Shown here one piece after another: positions 1 to 7,697 of a stretch of DNA of 64,000 bases. Below the pieces are notes generated by a model, which worked only from the letters and a program-made list of their open reading frames with translations, did not search any database and was not told where the DNA came from. The stretch covers positions 4,388 to 68,387 of the forward strand of contig DIUN01000013.1 in NCBI GenBank assembly GCA_002423025.1, in the 5' to 3' direction. Within the stretch, counting starts at the first letter, position 1. Every line of letters starts with the position of its first letter. A program made the translations under genes and the position numbers. This DNA is from Sphingomonadales bacterium UBA6157 (GTDB taxonomy: Bacteria; Pseudomonadota; Alphaproteobacteria; Sphingomonadales; Sphingomonadaceae).

Positions 1-479
1 TCCCCTGGGTGTTCAGCTGGGCGCAGGCGCGGGTGATGCTGCCGGGCTGGTATGGCGCCGGCGCTGCCATGGCCGGCTTCAAGGATCGCGGACTGCTCAA
101 GGCGATGGCGGTGGAATGGCCGTTCTTCGCCGTGGCGCTGGCCAATCTCGAGATGGTGCTGGCCAAATCCAGCATCGACATCGCCGCCCGCTATGCGGCA
201 CTGGCCCCCGGCGGCGAGCCGATTTTCTCACGCATCAAGCAGGGCTGGCACGAGACGCACGACCTGGTGCTGGAACTCACAGGCCAGGCCGCGCTGCTCG
301 ATCGCCAGCCGGTGTTGCAACGCGCCGTGCGGATGCGCATGCCCTATATCGACCCGCTCAACGCCCTGCAGATCGAACTCATCCAGCGCCGCCGCGCCGG
401 CGAGGACGACCCGCGGATTGCCGAGGGCATCCATTTGACGATCAACGGCATTGCGGCGGGACTGCGGAACAGCGGCTAG
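1..479 (+). CDS. ppc: Phosphoenolpyruvate carboxylase, C-terminal part (5' end outside window)
   Basis: This is the end of PEP carboxylase, the cytoplasmic enzyme that adds bicarbonate to PEP to make oxaloacetate and refill the TCA cycle. The reading frame is open from base 3 and begins with PWVFSW, the family's IPWVFxWTQ segment. Near the end it reads PYIDPLNALQIELIQRRR, the usual PEPC C-terminal block, and it closes with a short tail ending GLRNSG before TAG. About 158 codons are present of a protein usually near 900 residues. It is convergent with ruvB, with only five bases between the stops. The identification is firm; the catalytic centre lies outside the window. Confidence 0.93.
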   Translation, partial: PWVFSWAQARVMLPGWYGAGAAMAGFKDRGLLKAMAVEWPFFAVALANLEMVLAKSSIDIAARYAALAPGGEPIFSRIKQGWHETHDLVLELTGQAALLDRQPVLQRAVRMRMPYIDPLNALQIELIQRRRAGEDDPRIAEGIHLTINGIAAGLRNSG

Positions 480-484
480 GGCGG

Positions 485-1510
485 CTACTCGTCCTCATCC
501 AGCAGCGGCAGCTGCAGGGTGGTGCCAGCCGGCGGGGTGATGCCGAGGTGCTTCCAGGCGCCGGCGTTGAGCATGCGGCCACGGGCGGTGCGGGCGACGA
601 GGCCGGACTGGATGAGGAAGGGCTCGATGACCTCTTCCAGCGTGTCACGGGCTTCCGAGAGGCCGGCGGCGAGGGTTTCGATGCCCACCGGGCCGCCGCG
701 GTAGATATCGGCGATCATCATCAGATAGCGGCGGTCCATGGCATCAAGGCCGAGCTTGTCCACTTCCAGCCGGTTGAGCGCGCGGTCAGCCGCCTTGGCG
801 TCCACCACGTCCTGCCCGGCGGCGGCGGCGAAATCCCGCACGCGGCGCAGCAGGCGGCCGGCGATACGGGGGGTGCCGCGCGCCCGGCCAGCGATTTCCC
901 GCGCGCCATCGCGCGTCAGGTCAAGCTGCAGCAGCGCTGCGGCGCGGGTGATGACGCGCTCCAGCTCATCCACCGTGTAGAACACCAGCCGCAGCGGAAT
1001 GCCGAAGCGATCCCGCAATGGCGTAGTGAGCAGCCCGGCGCGGGTGGTGGCGCCGACCAGCGTGAAATGCGGCAGGTCGATCCGCACCGAGCGCGCTGAC
1101 GGGCCTTCGCCGATCATCAGGTCGAGCACCCGGTCTTCCATCGCCGGGTAGAGGATTTCCTCCACGGCCGGGGACAGCCGGTGGATTTCATCAATGAACA
1201 GCACATCATGATGATCGAGATTGGTGAGCAGCGCTGCCAGGTCACCGGCCTTGGCAATCACCGGCCCGGATGTGGCGCGAAAGCCGACGCCGAGCTCCTT
1301 GGCGACGATCTGCGCCAGGGTCGTCTTGCCCAGCCCCGGCGGGCCGTGGAGCAGCACATGATCAAGCGGCTCGCCGCGCTGGCGGGCGGCGGCGACGAAC
1401 ACCGCAAGATTGGCGCGCAGAGCCTCCTGGCCGATGAATTCCTCAAGCGTCTTCGGGCGCAGCGCGGCATCGATATCGTCCGGCTTGCGCTGGGGAGTGA
1501 GCTCACTCAT
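485..1510 (-). CDS. ruvB: Holliday junction branch migration ATPase RuvB
   Basis: RuvB is the AAA+ motor that drives branch migration of Holliday junctions with RuvA. The 341-residue protein has full family length. It shows Walker A GPPGLGKT (residues 56-63), Walker B LFIDEIH (about 104-110), the sensor GATTRAG (153-159) and the arginine-finger region RDRFG (166-170), followed by the winged-helix C-terminal domain. Its ATG overlaps the ruvA stop by four bases (ATGA), so translation is probably coupled. It is the last gene of the minus-strand yebC-NTF2-ruvC-ruvA-ruvB run. Confidence 0.97.
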   Translation of the reverse strand: MSELTPQRKPDDIDAALRPKTLEEFIGQEALRANLAVFVAAARQRGEPLDHVLLHGPPGLGKTTLAQIVAKELGVGFRATSGPVIAKAGDLAALLTNLDHHDVLFIDEIHRLSPAVEEILYPAMEDRVLDLMIGEGPSARSVRIDLPHFTLVGATTRAGLLTTPLRDRFGIPLRLVFYTVDELERVITRAAALLQLDLTRDGAREIAGRARGTPRIAGRLLRRVRDFAAAAGQDVVDAKAADRALNRLEVDKLGLDAMDRRYLMMIADIYRGGPVGIETLAAGLSEARDTLEEVIEPFLIQSGLVARTARGRMLNAGAWKHLGITPPAGTTLQLPLLDEDE

Positions 1511-2109
1511 CGGGCGCTCTTGCGCAGGGCGAGCCGGATGAGATCACTCACGCCGGCAGCCTCGCCCAACTCGGCCTGGGCCTCCGAGACGGCGCGGCTG
1601 GCCTCCATCGGGCGAAAGCCGAGGCCGGCAAGCGCTGTCAGAGCATCGGCGACCGCGCCGGGGCCGGCACTGCCGACCGGCAGCGGCGACGCGCCGACCA
1701 GCGCGATGGCGCCGAACTTGCCCTTCAGCTCATTGGCGATGCGGGCGGCCAGCTTGGGGCCGACACCATTGGCCCGGGCGATGCTGGCGGTATCGGACAC
1801 AGCGATGGCATGGGCCAGTTCATCCGGCCCGAGCACCGAGAGAATGGCCAGCGCCACGCGCCCGCCGACGCCCTGCACGGTGGTGAGCAGGCGAAAACTG
1901 TCCCGCTCGGAAAGGCTGGTGAAGCCGAACAGCTGGATGGCATCCTCCCGCACCTGCGTCTCGATATGGAGGCTGACGCTGCTGCCCATGGGGCCAAGCG
2001 CAGACAAGGTTTTTGCCGAGGCGCTGACGAGGTAGCCGACGCCGTTCACATCCACCACGCAAGCGTCCGCCGCCGTGGAATCGAGCAGGCCACGGAGTCG
2101 GGCAATCAT
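1507..2109 (-). CDS. ruvA: Holliday junction DNA-binding protein RuvA
   Basis: RuvA binds four-way junctions as a tetramer and loads RuvB. The start at MIARLRG (2109) fits the conserved N-terminus; an upstream in-frame ATG at 2151 would add a non-homologous leader. The 200-residue protein has the N-terminal OB domain (about 1-64), the helix-hairpin-helix region with GVGPKLAARI (about 110-120) and a short C-terminal RuvB-interacting domain. It sits 22 bases downstream of ruvC and overlaps the ruvB start by four bases, so the three resolvasome genes are co-oriented and probably co-transcribed. Confidence 0.96.
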   Translation of the reverse strand: MIARLRGLLDSTAADACVVDVNGVGYLVSASAKTLSALGPMGSSVSLHIETQVREDAIQLFGFTSLSERDSFRLLTTVQGVGGRVALAILSVLGPDELAHAIAVSDTASIARANGVGPKLAARIANELKGKFGAIALVGASPLPVGSAGPGAVADALTALAGLGFRPMEASRAVSEAQAELGEAAGVSDLIRLALRKSAR

Positions 2110-2131
2110 TTCGGCCTCCGCCGAGAGGCGA

Positions 2132-2617
2132 TCATGCCGGCATCCGCGCACTGGAGGCGAGATGGGCGTGGGTTATCGCCACGGCCAGCGCATCGGCGGC
2201 ATCGGAGCCGCTGACCTTGGTGCCCGGCAGCAGCCGCTCGACCATGGCATGAACCTGCGCCTTCTCCGCGCTGCCGATGCCGACAATGGCCTTCTTGACC
2301 AGCCGCGTTGCATATTCCGCCACCGGCAGGCCGGCACGCGCCGCGCTGAGCAGCACGACGCCGCGCGCCTGCCCCAGCTTCAACGTCGATTGCGGGTTGC
2401 TGTTGACGAAAACCTCCTCGACGGCGGCGGCGTCGCAGGCATGCGCCGCGATCACCGCTTCAAGGCCAGCGTAGAGGCTCGCCAGCCTGTCGGCCAGAGG
2501 CGTGTTCGCGGCCGTCTTCACTGTGCCATGGCCAAGATGACGCAGCCGGTTGCCGGTTGATTCGATCACGCCCCAGCCGGTTGCGGCCAGGCCGGGATCA
2601 AGGCCGAGAATGATCAT
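2132..2617 (-). CDS. ruvC: Crossover junction endodeoxyribonuclease RuvC
   Basis: RuvC is the metal-dependent nuclease that cuts Holliday junctions. The 161-residue protein starts MIILGLDPG, with the first catalytic aspartate in the LDPG motif. It continues with VEEVFVN, which carries the catalytic glutamate, and ends with the DAADALAVAITH block that holds the last acidic residues. An in-frame start 72 bases upstream would give a non-homologous leader and is rejected. The ATG overlaps the stop of the upstream NTF2-like gene (ATGA), and ruvA follows after 22 bases. Confidence 0.96.
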   Translation of the reverse strand: MIILGLDPGLAATGWGVIESTGNRLRHLGHGTVKTAANTPLADRLASLYAGLEAVIAAHACDAAAVEEVFVNSNPQSTLKLGQARGVVLLSAARAGLPVAEYATRLVKKAIVGIGSAEKAQVHAMVERLLPGTKVSGSDAADALAVAITHAHLASSARMPA

Positions 2618-3066
2618 TCGCCGGCGCTTTGCCCCAGCGTGACGAAGCTCTCGCTGCGGAGCCGCCAGCCCTTGGCCGTCGGCACCCACACCGCGAGATA
2701 TTCGCCGCTCAGCGTGCTGGTGTGGCTGCCGCCGGACCAGCGGCCACGCTCCATGGCACGGTCACGCGGCGCGGCGACGGTGATGACCTCGGGAGTGCGG
2801 ACAAAGCCGGCGAACTCCGCATTCCGAAAGGCCGTGGCAAAATAATCGACCATTGCCGTGGCGCCGGAGATCACCTCGCCGCCGCTGCCGGCGATGCCGG
2901 TGTAGCCATTGATGAAGGCGGCGCGCACGCCGGCCACGTCATGCGCGGCGATGGCGGCGTTGTAGGCCGCGCGCGCGGCGCGAATGTCAGCAACATCATC
3001 GGCGGCAGCGGGTGCAGAAACAGTCATGGCCATCCCCAGCAAGAGCGCGGCGGCCGCGAGCCTCAC
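2614..3066 (-). CDS. Secreted NTF2/SnoaL-like protein (DUF4440 type)
   Basis: This 150-residue protein has a signal peptide (about 1-22, cleavage near APAAAD) followed by a single cone-shaped NTF2-like domain. The visible marks are an N-terminal helix with RAAYNAAIAAHD, the block IAGSGGEVISG and a C-terminal GWRLRSESFVTLG strand. Such domains often bind small ligands or act as small hydrolases or isomerases, but no catalytic set can be assigned here. The start is GTG and overlaps the yebC stop (GTGA); its own stop overlaps ruvC. A secreted protein within a DNA repair operon is odd, and its role is unknown. Confidence 0.8.
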   Translation of the reverse strand: MRLAAAALLLGMAMTVSAPAAADDVADIRAARAAYNAAIAAHDVAGVRAAFINGYTGIAGSGGEVISGATAMVDYFATAFRNAEFAGFVRTPEVITVAAPRDRAMERGRWSGGSHTSTLSGEYLAVWVPTAKGWRLRSESFVTLGQSAGE

Positions 3067-3803
3067 AGCTTGGCCAAAACGTCCTCGGGGACGTCGTAAT
3101 TGCCCCAGACGGTCTGCACGTCATCATCTTCCTCAAGCGCATCGATCAGCTTGAGCAGCGTGGCGGCGTCGCCTTCCCCCACCGTCACCATGATGCCCGG
3201 CTTCCAGGCCAGCTTGGCGCCCTCGGCTTCCCCCAGGGTCGGCTCCAGCGCCTTGGCGACTTCGTGGAGTGCATCGACGGCCGTCCAGATTTCATGGCCG
3301 TCCTCGGAGGATTGCACGTCCTCGGCGCCGGCTTCGAGCGCGGCCTCGAACACCTTCTCGGCATCGCCGGCCTTCGCCGGGTAGGAGATGAGGCCCATGC
3401 GCTCAAAGCCATGCGAAACGGAACCGGAGGCCCCCAAATTGCCGCCGTTGCGCGAAACGGCCGTGCGGACGTTTGTGGCGGTGCGGTTGCGATTGTCCGT
3501 CAGCGTCTCGATGATGAGGCTGACGCCGCCGGGGCCGAAGCCCTCGTAGCGGACTTCCTCATAGTTCTCGCCCTCGGTGCCTTCCGCCTTCTTGATGGCG
3601 CGTTCGATATTGTCCTTGGGCATGCCGCCGGCGCGCGCGGTGAGCACGGCGGCGCGCAGCCGGGCGTTCATCGCCGGATCGGGCAAGCCCATTTTCGCCG
3701 CCACGGTGATTTCCCGCGACAGCTTGGAAAACAGCGACGAGCGCTTTTTGTCCTGCGCACCCTTGCGGTGCATGATGTTCTTGAATTTGGAATGACCAGC
3801 CAT
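3063..3803 (-). CDS. yebC: YebC/PmpR family regulatory protein
   Basis: This 246-residue protein is a standard TACO1/YebC family member, beginning MAGHSKFKNIMHRKGAQDKK and carrying the conserved GGMPKDNIERAIKKAEG block (about residues 79-95) and the YEEVRYEGFGPGG segment. Members act as DNA-binding regulators (PmpR) or as translation factors that help ribosomes through difficult proline stretches; which role applies here cannot be read from sequence. It heads the tightly overlapping group leading into ruvCAB, an arrangement seen widely in proteobacteria. It lies 47 bases downstream of the low-GC pair. Confidence 0.95.
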   Translation of the reverse strand: MAGHSKFKNIMHRKGAQDKKRSSLFSKLSREITVAAKMGLPDPAMNARLRAAVLTARAGGMPKDNIERAIKKAEGTEGENYEEVRYEGFGPGGVSLIIETLTDNRNRTATNVRTAVSRNGGNLGASGSVSHGFERMGLISYPAKAGDAEKVFEAALEAGAEDVQSSEDGHEIWTAVDALHEVAKALEPTLGEAEGAKLAWKPGIMVTVGEGDAATLLKLIDALEEDDDVQTVWGNYDVPEDVLAKL

Positions 3804-3850
3804 GCGGGAGGCTCTAGGCCAGCGAGGGGGGCTTAGGCAAGATTGAGTGA

Positions 3851-4297
3851 CTATTTCGCCTTGGGCGCAGCAGCAAGGCTATCAGGCTCCACTGGCTTTT
3901 GAGAAATAAGAGGAGTAACTGCAGTGGGTTGCGCCAGCCTTACCTCATCACGCGCAATGTCGCGAAGCTGCGTCCCCAAGGAAAATGCTGCTGGGGCAAT
4001 GGTGAGCACAATAGCCACCACCGCCACAATCAAACCCATAATGGCAAATGCAGCTGTCCATATCGAGGTACGCGCCGAACGCACCTCAGAAGTGAGAGAA
4101 TCAAGTTTTGAAAGGACAGCAGCAAACTTCGCGTCAGTACGAGCTTCTGCAGCTGCTATCTTGGCATCAATCAAGGCGTCCATGTTGCTTGATGTGCCAT
4201 CACCTCCTCCAAAACTCAAGGTCGAGTCCGATTCGTCCTTGAACGATCTCTCCTTAGCCCGAAATTGCTCGAGCTGAATAACTTTCGGCGACGACAT
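3851..4297 (-). CDS. Hypothetical membrane protein with coiled coil and one TM segment, low GC
   Basis: I do not recognise a family. The 148-residue product has a charged N-terminus (about 1-40), an amphipathic Ala/Lys/Asp helix likely to form a coiled coil (about 40-75), one strong hydrophobic segment (about 79-103) and a polar C-terminal tail. This layout suggests a membrane-tethered protein that oligomerises through its helix. I chose the ATG at 4297, preceded by a GGAG; a GTG one codon upstream (4300) is the alternative. It overlaps the upstream 83-residue gene by the stop codon. Base composition is clearly lower in GC than the flanking genes, so the pair may be acquired. Confidence 0.7.
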   Translation of the reverse strand: MSSPKVIQLEQFRAKERSFKDESDSTLSFGGGDGTSSNMDALIDAKIAAAEARTDAKFAAVLSKLDSLTSEVRSARTSIWTAAFAIMGLIVAVVAIVLTIAPAAFSLGTQLRDIARDEVRLAQPTAVTPLISQKPVEPDSLAAAPKAK

Positions 4298-4548
4298 CAC
4301 TCCGAAACCGGACCAGTGTGGCCAACCAATTTGTCGCGCAACACAGAAAATTCATCGTCAATTTCTTTGTATTTTAGACGATATTCCTCGACCAACTCCT
4401 TGTTGCCATATGCAGCCGCGAAAGCCATAGTTCTCGCAGTATGAACTAGCAAATCGACCTGCATTAAGAGGCGCCAAAGTTCAATTCGCGTGACAGGTTT
4501 TGTAAGACTGTCAGGATCAAATTCAAATTCATTTTCTTCAATGGTCAT
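4297..4548 (-). CDS. Small acidic hypothetical protein, low GC
   Basis: This 83-residue acidic protein has no family I can name. It opens with an acidic stretch (EENEFEFDPDSL), then reads as two helices with many charged residues, including ELVEEYRLKYKEIDDEF, and has no signal peptide or membrane segment. It overlaps the following membrane protein gene, so the two probably work together. The ribosome site before the ATG is weak (GAAG). One 60-base line inside it (4321-4380) holds only 23 G or C, far below the surrounding genes. It begins nine bases after the YbjQ gene stop. Confidence 0.65.
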   Translation of the reverse strand: MTIEENEFEFDPDSLTKPVTRIELWRLLMQVDLLVHTARTMAFAAAYGNKELVEEYRLKYKEIDDEFSVLRDKLVGHTGPVSE

Positions 4549-4557
4549 TGTACTTCT

Positions 4558-4908
4558 TTACGCCAAACGAACCGCAGTGCCGGAAACCGCGACCATCAGC
4601 ATCGATTCGCTGGCGCCCAGAGCCGAATAGCTCAGGCTCACCCCGACGATGGCGTTGGCACCGCGCTTCTGGGCTTCCGCCACCATTTCCGCCAACGCCT
4701 GCTCGCGCCCATCCCGCAGAACCGCCTCATAGGAGCCGGCGCGGCCGCCGACGATATCGCGGATGCCGGCGAAGAAATCCCGGAAGATGTTGGCGCCCAT
4801 GATCGTCTCACCGCTGACAAGGCCGAGATACTCGGCAACGTGCTGGCCTTCGACCTGCGGCGTGGTGGTGATGATCATGGCGCGGGTGCCCCAGGGGTTC
4901 GACGACAT
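4558..4908 (-). CDS. YbjQ family (UPF0145) protein
   Basis: This 116-residue protein matches the YbjQ/UPF0145 family, described as a putative heavy-metal-binding domain that forms pentamers. The visible blocks are an N-terminal MIITTTPQVEGQ strand, YLGLVSGETIMGANIFRDFFA, and GANAIVGVSLSY towards the C-terminus. It has no signal peptide. The ATG shares one base with the coxM stop (TAATG), so it is probably translated after the medium subunit. A link to metal handling for the molybdenum hydroxylase is only a guess from position. Confidence 0.88.
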   Translation of the reverse strand: MSSNPWGTRAMIITTTPQVEGQHVAEYLGLVSGETIMGANIFRDFFAGIRDIVGGRAGSYEAVLRDGREQALAEMVAEAQKRGANAIVGVSLSYSALGASESMLMVAVSGTAVRLA

Positions 4909-5699
4909 TATGCCTCCGATATGGCCTTTGCCAGCATCACGCTGGCGATATGGGCGCGATACTCGGCGCCAGCATGGATATCGGTGTTGAGATCGGCCGG
5001 ATCAAGGCTCAGCCCGGCAACAGCAGCAGCGGTGAAGCTGGCGGTGAGCGCCGCCTCGGCTTCGGCCCAGCGGAACACACCGGGGCCTGCCCCCGTGACA
5101 GCCACGCGCACGCCAGAGGCGTAACGCGCCACGAACACGCCGACGATGGCGTAGCGCGACGCTGGGTGGCGGAACTTGGCATAAGCTGCAGCCAGCGGCA
5201 CCTTGAAGCCGACACGGCGGATGATCTCGCCATCCTCCAGCGCCGTGCTGAACATGCCCTGGAAATAGTCATCGGCAGAATGGGTGCCGCGATCGGTTTC
5301 CACCACGGCATCAAGCGCCAATACGGCGGAAGGGTAATCCGCCGCCGGGTCGTTGTTGGCGATCACGCCGCCAAGCGTGCCGCGGTTGCGCACCTGCTGA
5401 TCGCCGATGCCGGCGGCGAGCCTGGCAAGGGCGGGAATGGCAGAGGTGACGGTCGCATCGGTGGAGACGCTGGCATGGGTCGTCATCGCGCCGATCCAGA
5501 GTGTGTCACCCTCCAGCGCCACGCCGGCGAGGCCGGGGATGGCGGCGAGATCGACCAGCGTATCGGGCATGCGCAGACGGGACTTGATGGCCGGCAGCAA
5601 CGTGTGGCCGCCGGCGATGAAGGCCGCTTCCCCGCCGCCGGCGAAAGCCGCGGCAGCATCGGCCAGCGAGGCCGGGCGAGCATAATCGAAATCACGCAT
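4908..5699 (-). CDS. FAD-binding medium subunit of a xanthine dehydrogenase/CO dehydrogenase-type oxidoreductase (CoxM-like)
   Basis: This 263-residue protein is the flavin subunit that passes electrons from the Fe-S subunit of molybdenum hydroxylases. It shows the first FAD motif as AGGHTLLPAIK (about 30-40) and the second as RNRGTLGGVIANNDPAADYP (about 116-135), followed by the CO dehydrogenase flavoprotein C-terminal domain. It overlaps the upstream small-subunit gene by eight bases. No large molybdopterin subunit adjoins the pair, so the partner must come from elsewhere; the substrate cannot be inferred. Confidence 0.92.
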   Translation of the reverse strand: MRDFDYARPASLADAAAAFAGGGEAAFIAGGHTLLPAIKSRLRMPDTLVDLAAIPGLAGVALEGDTLWIGAMTTHASVSTDATVTSAIPALARLAAGIGDQQVRNRGTLGGVIANNDPAADYPSAVLALDAVVETDRGTHSADDYFQGMFSTALEDGEIIRRVGFKVPLAAAYAKFRHPASRYAIVGVFVARYASGVRVAVTGAGPGVFRWAEAEAALTASFTAAAVAGLSLDPADLNTDIHAGAEYRAHIASVMLAKAISEA

Positions 5700-6195
5700 T
5701 GGTTGTGGCTCCCGCCTTGGAACCCATCGCCTTGGCGCCGGCTTCGATGGCCTTGATGATGTTCACATAGCCGGTGCAGCGGCAGAGGTTGCCCTCCAGA
5801 TCATGCGCAATGGTGGCGGCATCGAGGTCATGACCGCGGCGGCGGACGATCTCGAGGCCGGCCATCACCATGCCGGGGGTGCAGAAGCCGCACTGCAGGC
5901 CATGATGCTCGCGGAACGCAGCCTGCATCGGGTGCAGTTCCTCGACGCCGGCATCAGTGGGCGCCAGACCCTCGATGGTGGTGACGGCCTTGCCATCAGC
6001 CTGCACGGCCAGCAGCGTGCAGCTCTTCACGGCAACACCGTCGATGAGCACGTTGCAGGCACCGCACTGGCTGGTATCGCAGCCGATATGCGTGCCGGTG
6101 AGGCCGAGCGTATCGCGCAGCAGCTCGACAAGCAGTGTCGCCGGGGCCACCTCGAGGGCGTGCTCCTGGCCGTTGATGGTGAGGCGGGTCTGCAT
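5692..6195 (-). CDS. (2Fe-2S)-binding small subunit of a molybdenum hydroxylase (CoxS-like)
   Basis: This 167-residue protein carries two [2Fe-2S] clusters. The plant-ferredoxin-like cluster is held by Cys39, Cys44, Cys47 and Cys59 (CDTSQCGAC...C). The second is held by Cys102, Cys105, Cys138 and Cys140 (QCGFC...CRC). It links the molybdenum site of a large subunit to FAD in the medium subunit. Length and cysteine spacing are normal. It is the first gene of the pair and overlaps coxM by eight bases. The preceding gene on the strand is a GST, not the expected large subunit. Confidence 0.94.
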   Translation of the reverse strand: MQTRLTINGQEHALEVAPATLLVELLRDTLGLTGTHIGCDTSQCGACNVLIDGVAVKSCTLLAVQADGKAVTTIEGLAPTDAGVEELHPMQAAFREHHGLQCGFCTPGMVMAGLEIVRRRGHDLDAATIAHDLEGNLCRCTGYVNIIKAIEAGAKAMGSKAGATTNA

Positions 6196-6285
6196 GTCTC
6201 TCCCCCGGGGATGGTCTCTATGCTGCTTCTTTAGCGCGAAGCGGGGCTTTGTGTCGAAGCCTATGGAAATGTCCGGCTGGCGAAC

Positions 6286-6933
6286 TTATCCGCCCATCAT
6301 TGCCTTGAGGCCCGCGGCCTGCTCGGCGATGCAACGGCTGCCCAGTTCGCTGGCCTTGGCGCGCTCCCACCAGGCCGCAAGGCGCGGATGGGCGCTGATG
6401 AGATCACCGGTCTTCATCATCGGATGGAAGGCATCGAGGAAGAAGAACAGCGGGATGAGCGCCGCATCGGCGACCGTAAAGCTGTCCCCCACCATGAACA
6501 CATCACTGTCCCGGCGGTAATGCTCGATGAAGGCGATGCCCTCGGCGAGGCCGGCAAGCGCCGGGCCAACAGCCTCGGGATTCTCGCGGGCACGGAAGAT
6601 GCCACCAAGGTGCGGCACGACATTCAGGTCTGCCAGCCGCACGATCAGGCGGGTGCGCGCGGCTTCCTTGGCATCGGCCGGAGTCAGCGCCGGGCCGGTG
6701 AGGATGCTGTCGAGATAATCGGTGATCGGCTGGCTCTCCGGAAGGGCGAAATCGCCGTGCACGAGCAGTGGCATCTTGCCCATCGGCGAGAGCGCCAGAT
6801 AGGCCTCGCACTTGATGCCGCCTTCAAAGGTTCCAGGCTCAAGTTCATGGCCCTTGGCGCGCGCCGCGAGCACCGGGCGCATCACGAAAGGCGAAAGCTT
6901 GCCGCCGTAAAGCTTGAGATCCATGTTCGTCAT
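6286..6933 (-). CDS. Glutathione S-transferase family protein
   Basis: This cytosolic 215-residue protein has the two-domain GST fold. The N-terminal thioredoxin-like part (about 1-80) contains SPFVMRPVLAARAKG, the cis-Pro region GKMPLLVHG and the ES pair that binds the gamma-glutamyl group (LPESQPITDYL). The helical C-terminal domain has GDSFTVADAALIPLF, the usual N-capping motif. Substrate is unknown; the class cannot be set by eye. A second start three codons in (6924) is equally possible. It follows gapR by 18 bases on the same strand. Confidence 0.9.
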   Translation of the reverse strand: MTNMDLKLYGGKLSPFVMRPVLAARAKGHELEPGTFEGGIKCEAYLALSPMGKMPLLVHGDFALPESQPITDYLDSILTGPALTPADAKEAARTRLIVRLADLNVVPHLGGIFRARENPEAVGPALAGLAEGIAFIEHYRRDSDVFMVGDSFTVADAALIPLFFFLDAFHPMMKTGDLISAHPRLAAWWERAKASELGSRCIAEQAAGLKAMMGG

Positions 6934-6951
6934 CCTGCTGATATCGCTGAT

Positions 6952-7194
6952 TTAATCGACGAGACCGAGAGCGGTCTTGTAAGTATCGAGCAGCGCTTCG
7001 GCTTCCTGCCGGGCGTTGGCTTCCATCTTGCGCAGCCGCACGATGGCCCGCATCGTCTTGGTATCGAAGCCGGTGCCCTTGGCCTCGGAATAGACATCCT
7101 TGATGTCGTCGGCGATGCCCTTCTTCTCTTCTTCAAGCGTCTCGATCCGCTCGATGAACAGGCGCAGCTGCTCGGCGGAAACATTGTCGGTCAT
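6952..7194 (-). CDS. gapR: GapR nucleoid-associated protein (UPF0335/DUF2312)
   Basis: This 80-residue helical protein matches UPF0335, the family of Caulobacter GapR. GapR binds AT-rich, overtwisted DNA ahead of replication and transcription forks and helps topoisomerases. The visible blocks are RLFIERIETLEEEKKGIADDIKDVYSEAKG (long helix, about 11-40) and GFDTKTMRAIVRLRKM, with the basic face used for DNA clamping. It is restricted mainly to alphaproteobacteria, which supports the taxonomic reading. It is preceded by an 85-base gap from the DUF1244 gene. Confidence 0.9.
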   Translation of the reverse strand: MTDNVSAEQLRLFIERIETLEEEKKGIADDIKDVYSEAKGTGFDTKTMRAIVRLRKMEANARQEAEALLDTYKTALGLVD

Positions 7195-7279
7195 GAAAGC
7201 TCCGGATTAGGCGATTCGGTACAGGCGGCGAAAGCTAGGGACCGCTTCAGTGCGAGGCAAGCGGGGAGATGATCGGATA

Positions 7280-7618
7280 CTAGAGCCCGGCGGCCTTGTT
7301 GCGCTCCAGCGAGCCGGCCATGCGGGCAAGCTGCTTGGGCGTCGCCTCGCTCTGGTGCAGCTTTTTCCAGTCCGCCTGGTGCATGCCATAAACATGGGTT
7401 CGGGCAGCGGCATGGTCGAGCGGCACATCCGCCTCGATTGCGGCTTCGTGCAGCCAGTCCCCCAGGCAGTTGCGGCAAAAGCCGCCCACGCCCATCAGAT
7501 CGATGTTCTGGACATCCGTGCGGGCGCGCAGATGGGCGAGCAGGCGGCGGAAGGCGGCGGCCTGCAGCGCGTCACGCTGGGCCGGATCAGCAAGTGGGTC
7601 GTGGATCGAGTCGGGCAT
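7280..7618 (-). CDS. DUF1244 domain protein
   Basis: This 112-residue protein belongs to the DUF1244 (SMc04008-like) family, found in alpha- and gammaproteobacteria, function unknown. The conserved core is AAFRRLLAHLRARTDVQNIDLMGVGGFCRNCLGDWLHEAA (about residues 20-59), with the paired cysteines of FCRNC. I chose MPDSIHD at 7618 because a good ribosome site (CAGGAGA) sits just upstream and the longer frame (7705) runs into the promoter region of the divergent pyk gene. Confidence 0.85.
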   Translation of the reverse strand: MPDSIHDPLADPAQRDALQAAAFRRLLAHLRARTDVQNIDLMGVGGFCRNCLGDWLHEAAIEADVPLDHAAARTHVYGMHQADWKKLHQSEATPKQLARMAGSLERNKAAGL

Positions 7619-7697
7619 TTGCGAGGTCTCCTGTGGCGCGGGCGCGCCGGGCAGGCTAGGAATCGAAACTCCACTGCCAACACCGGATTTGCCAGCC

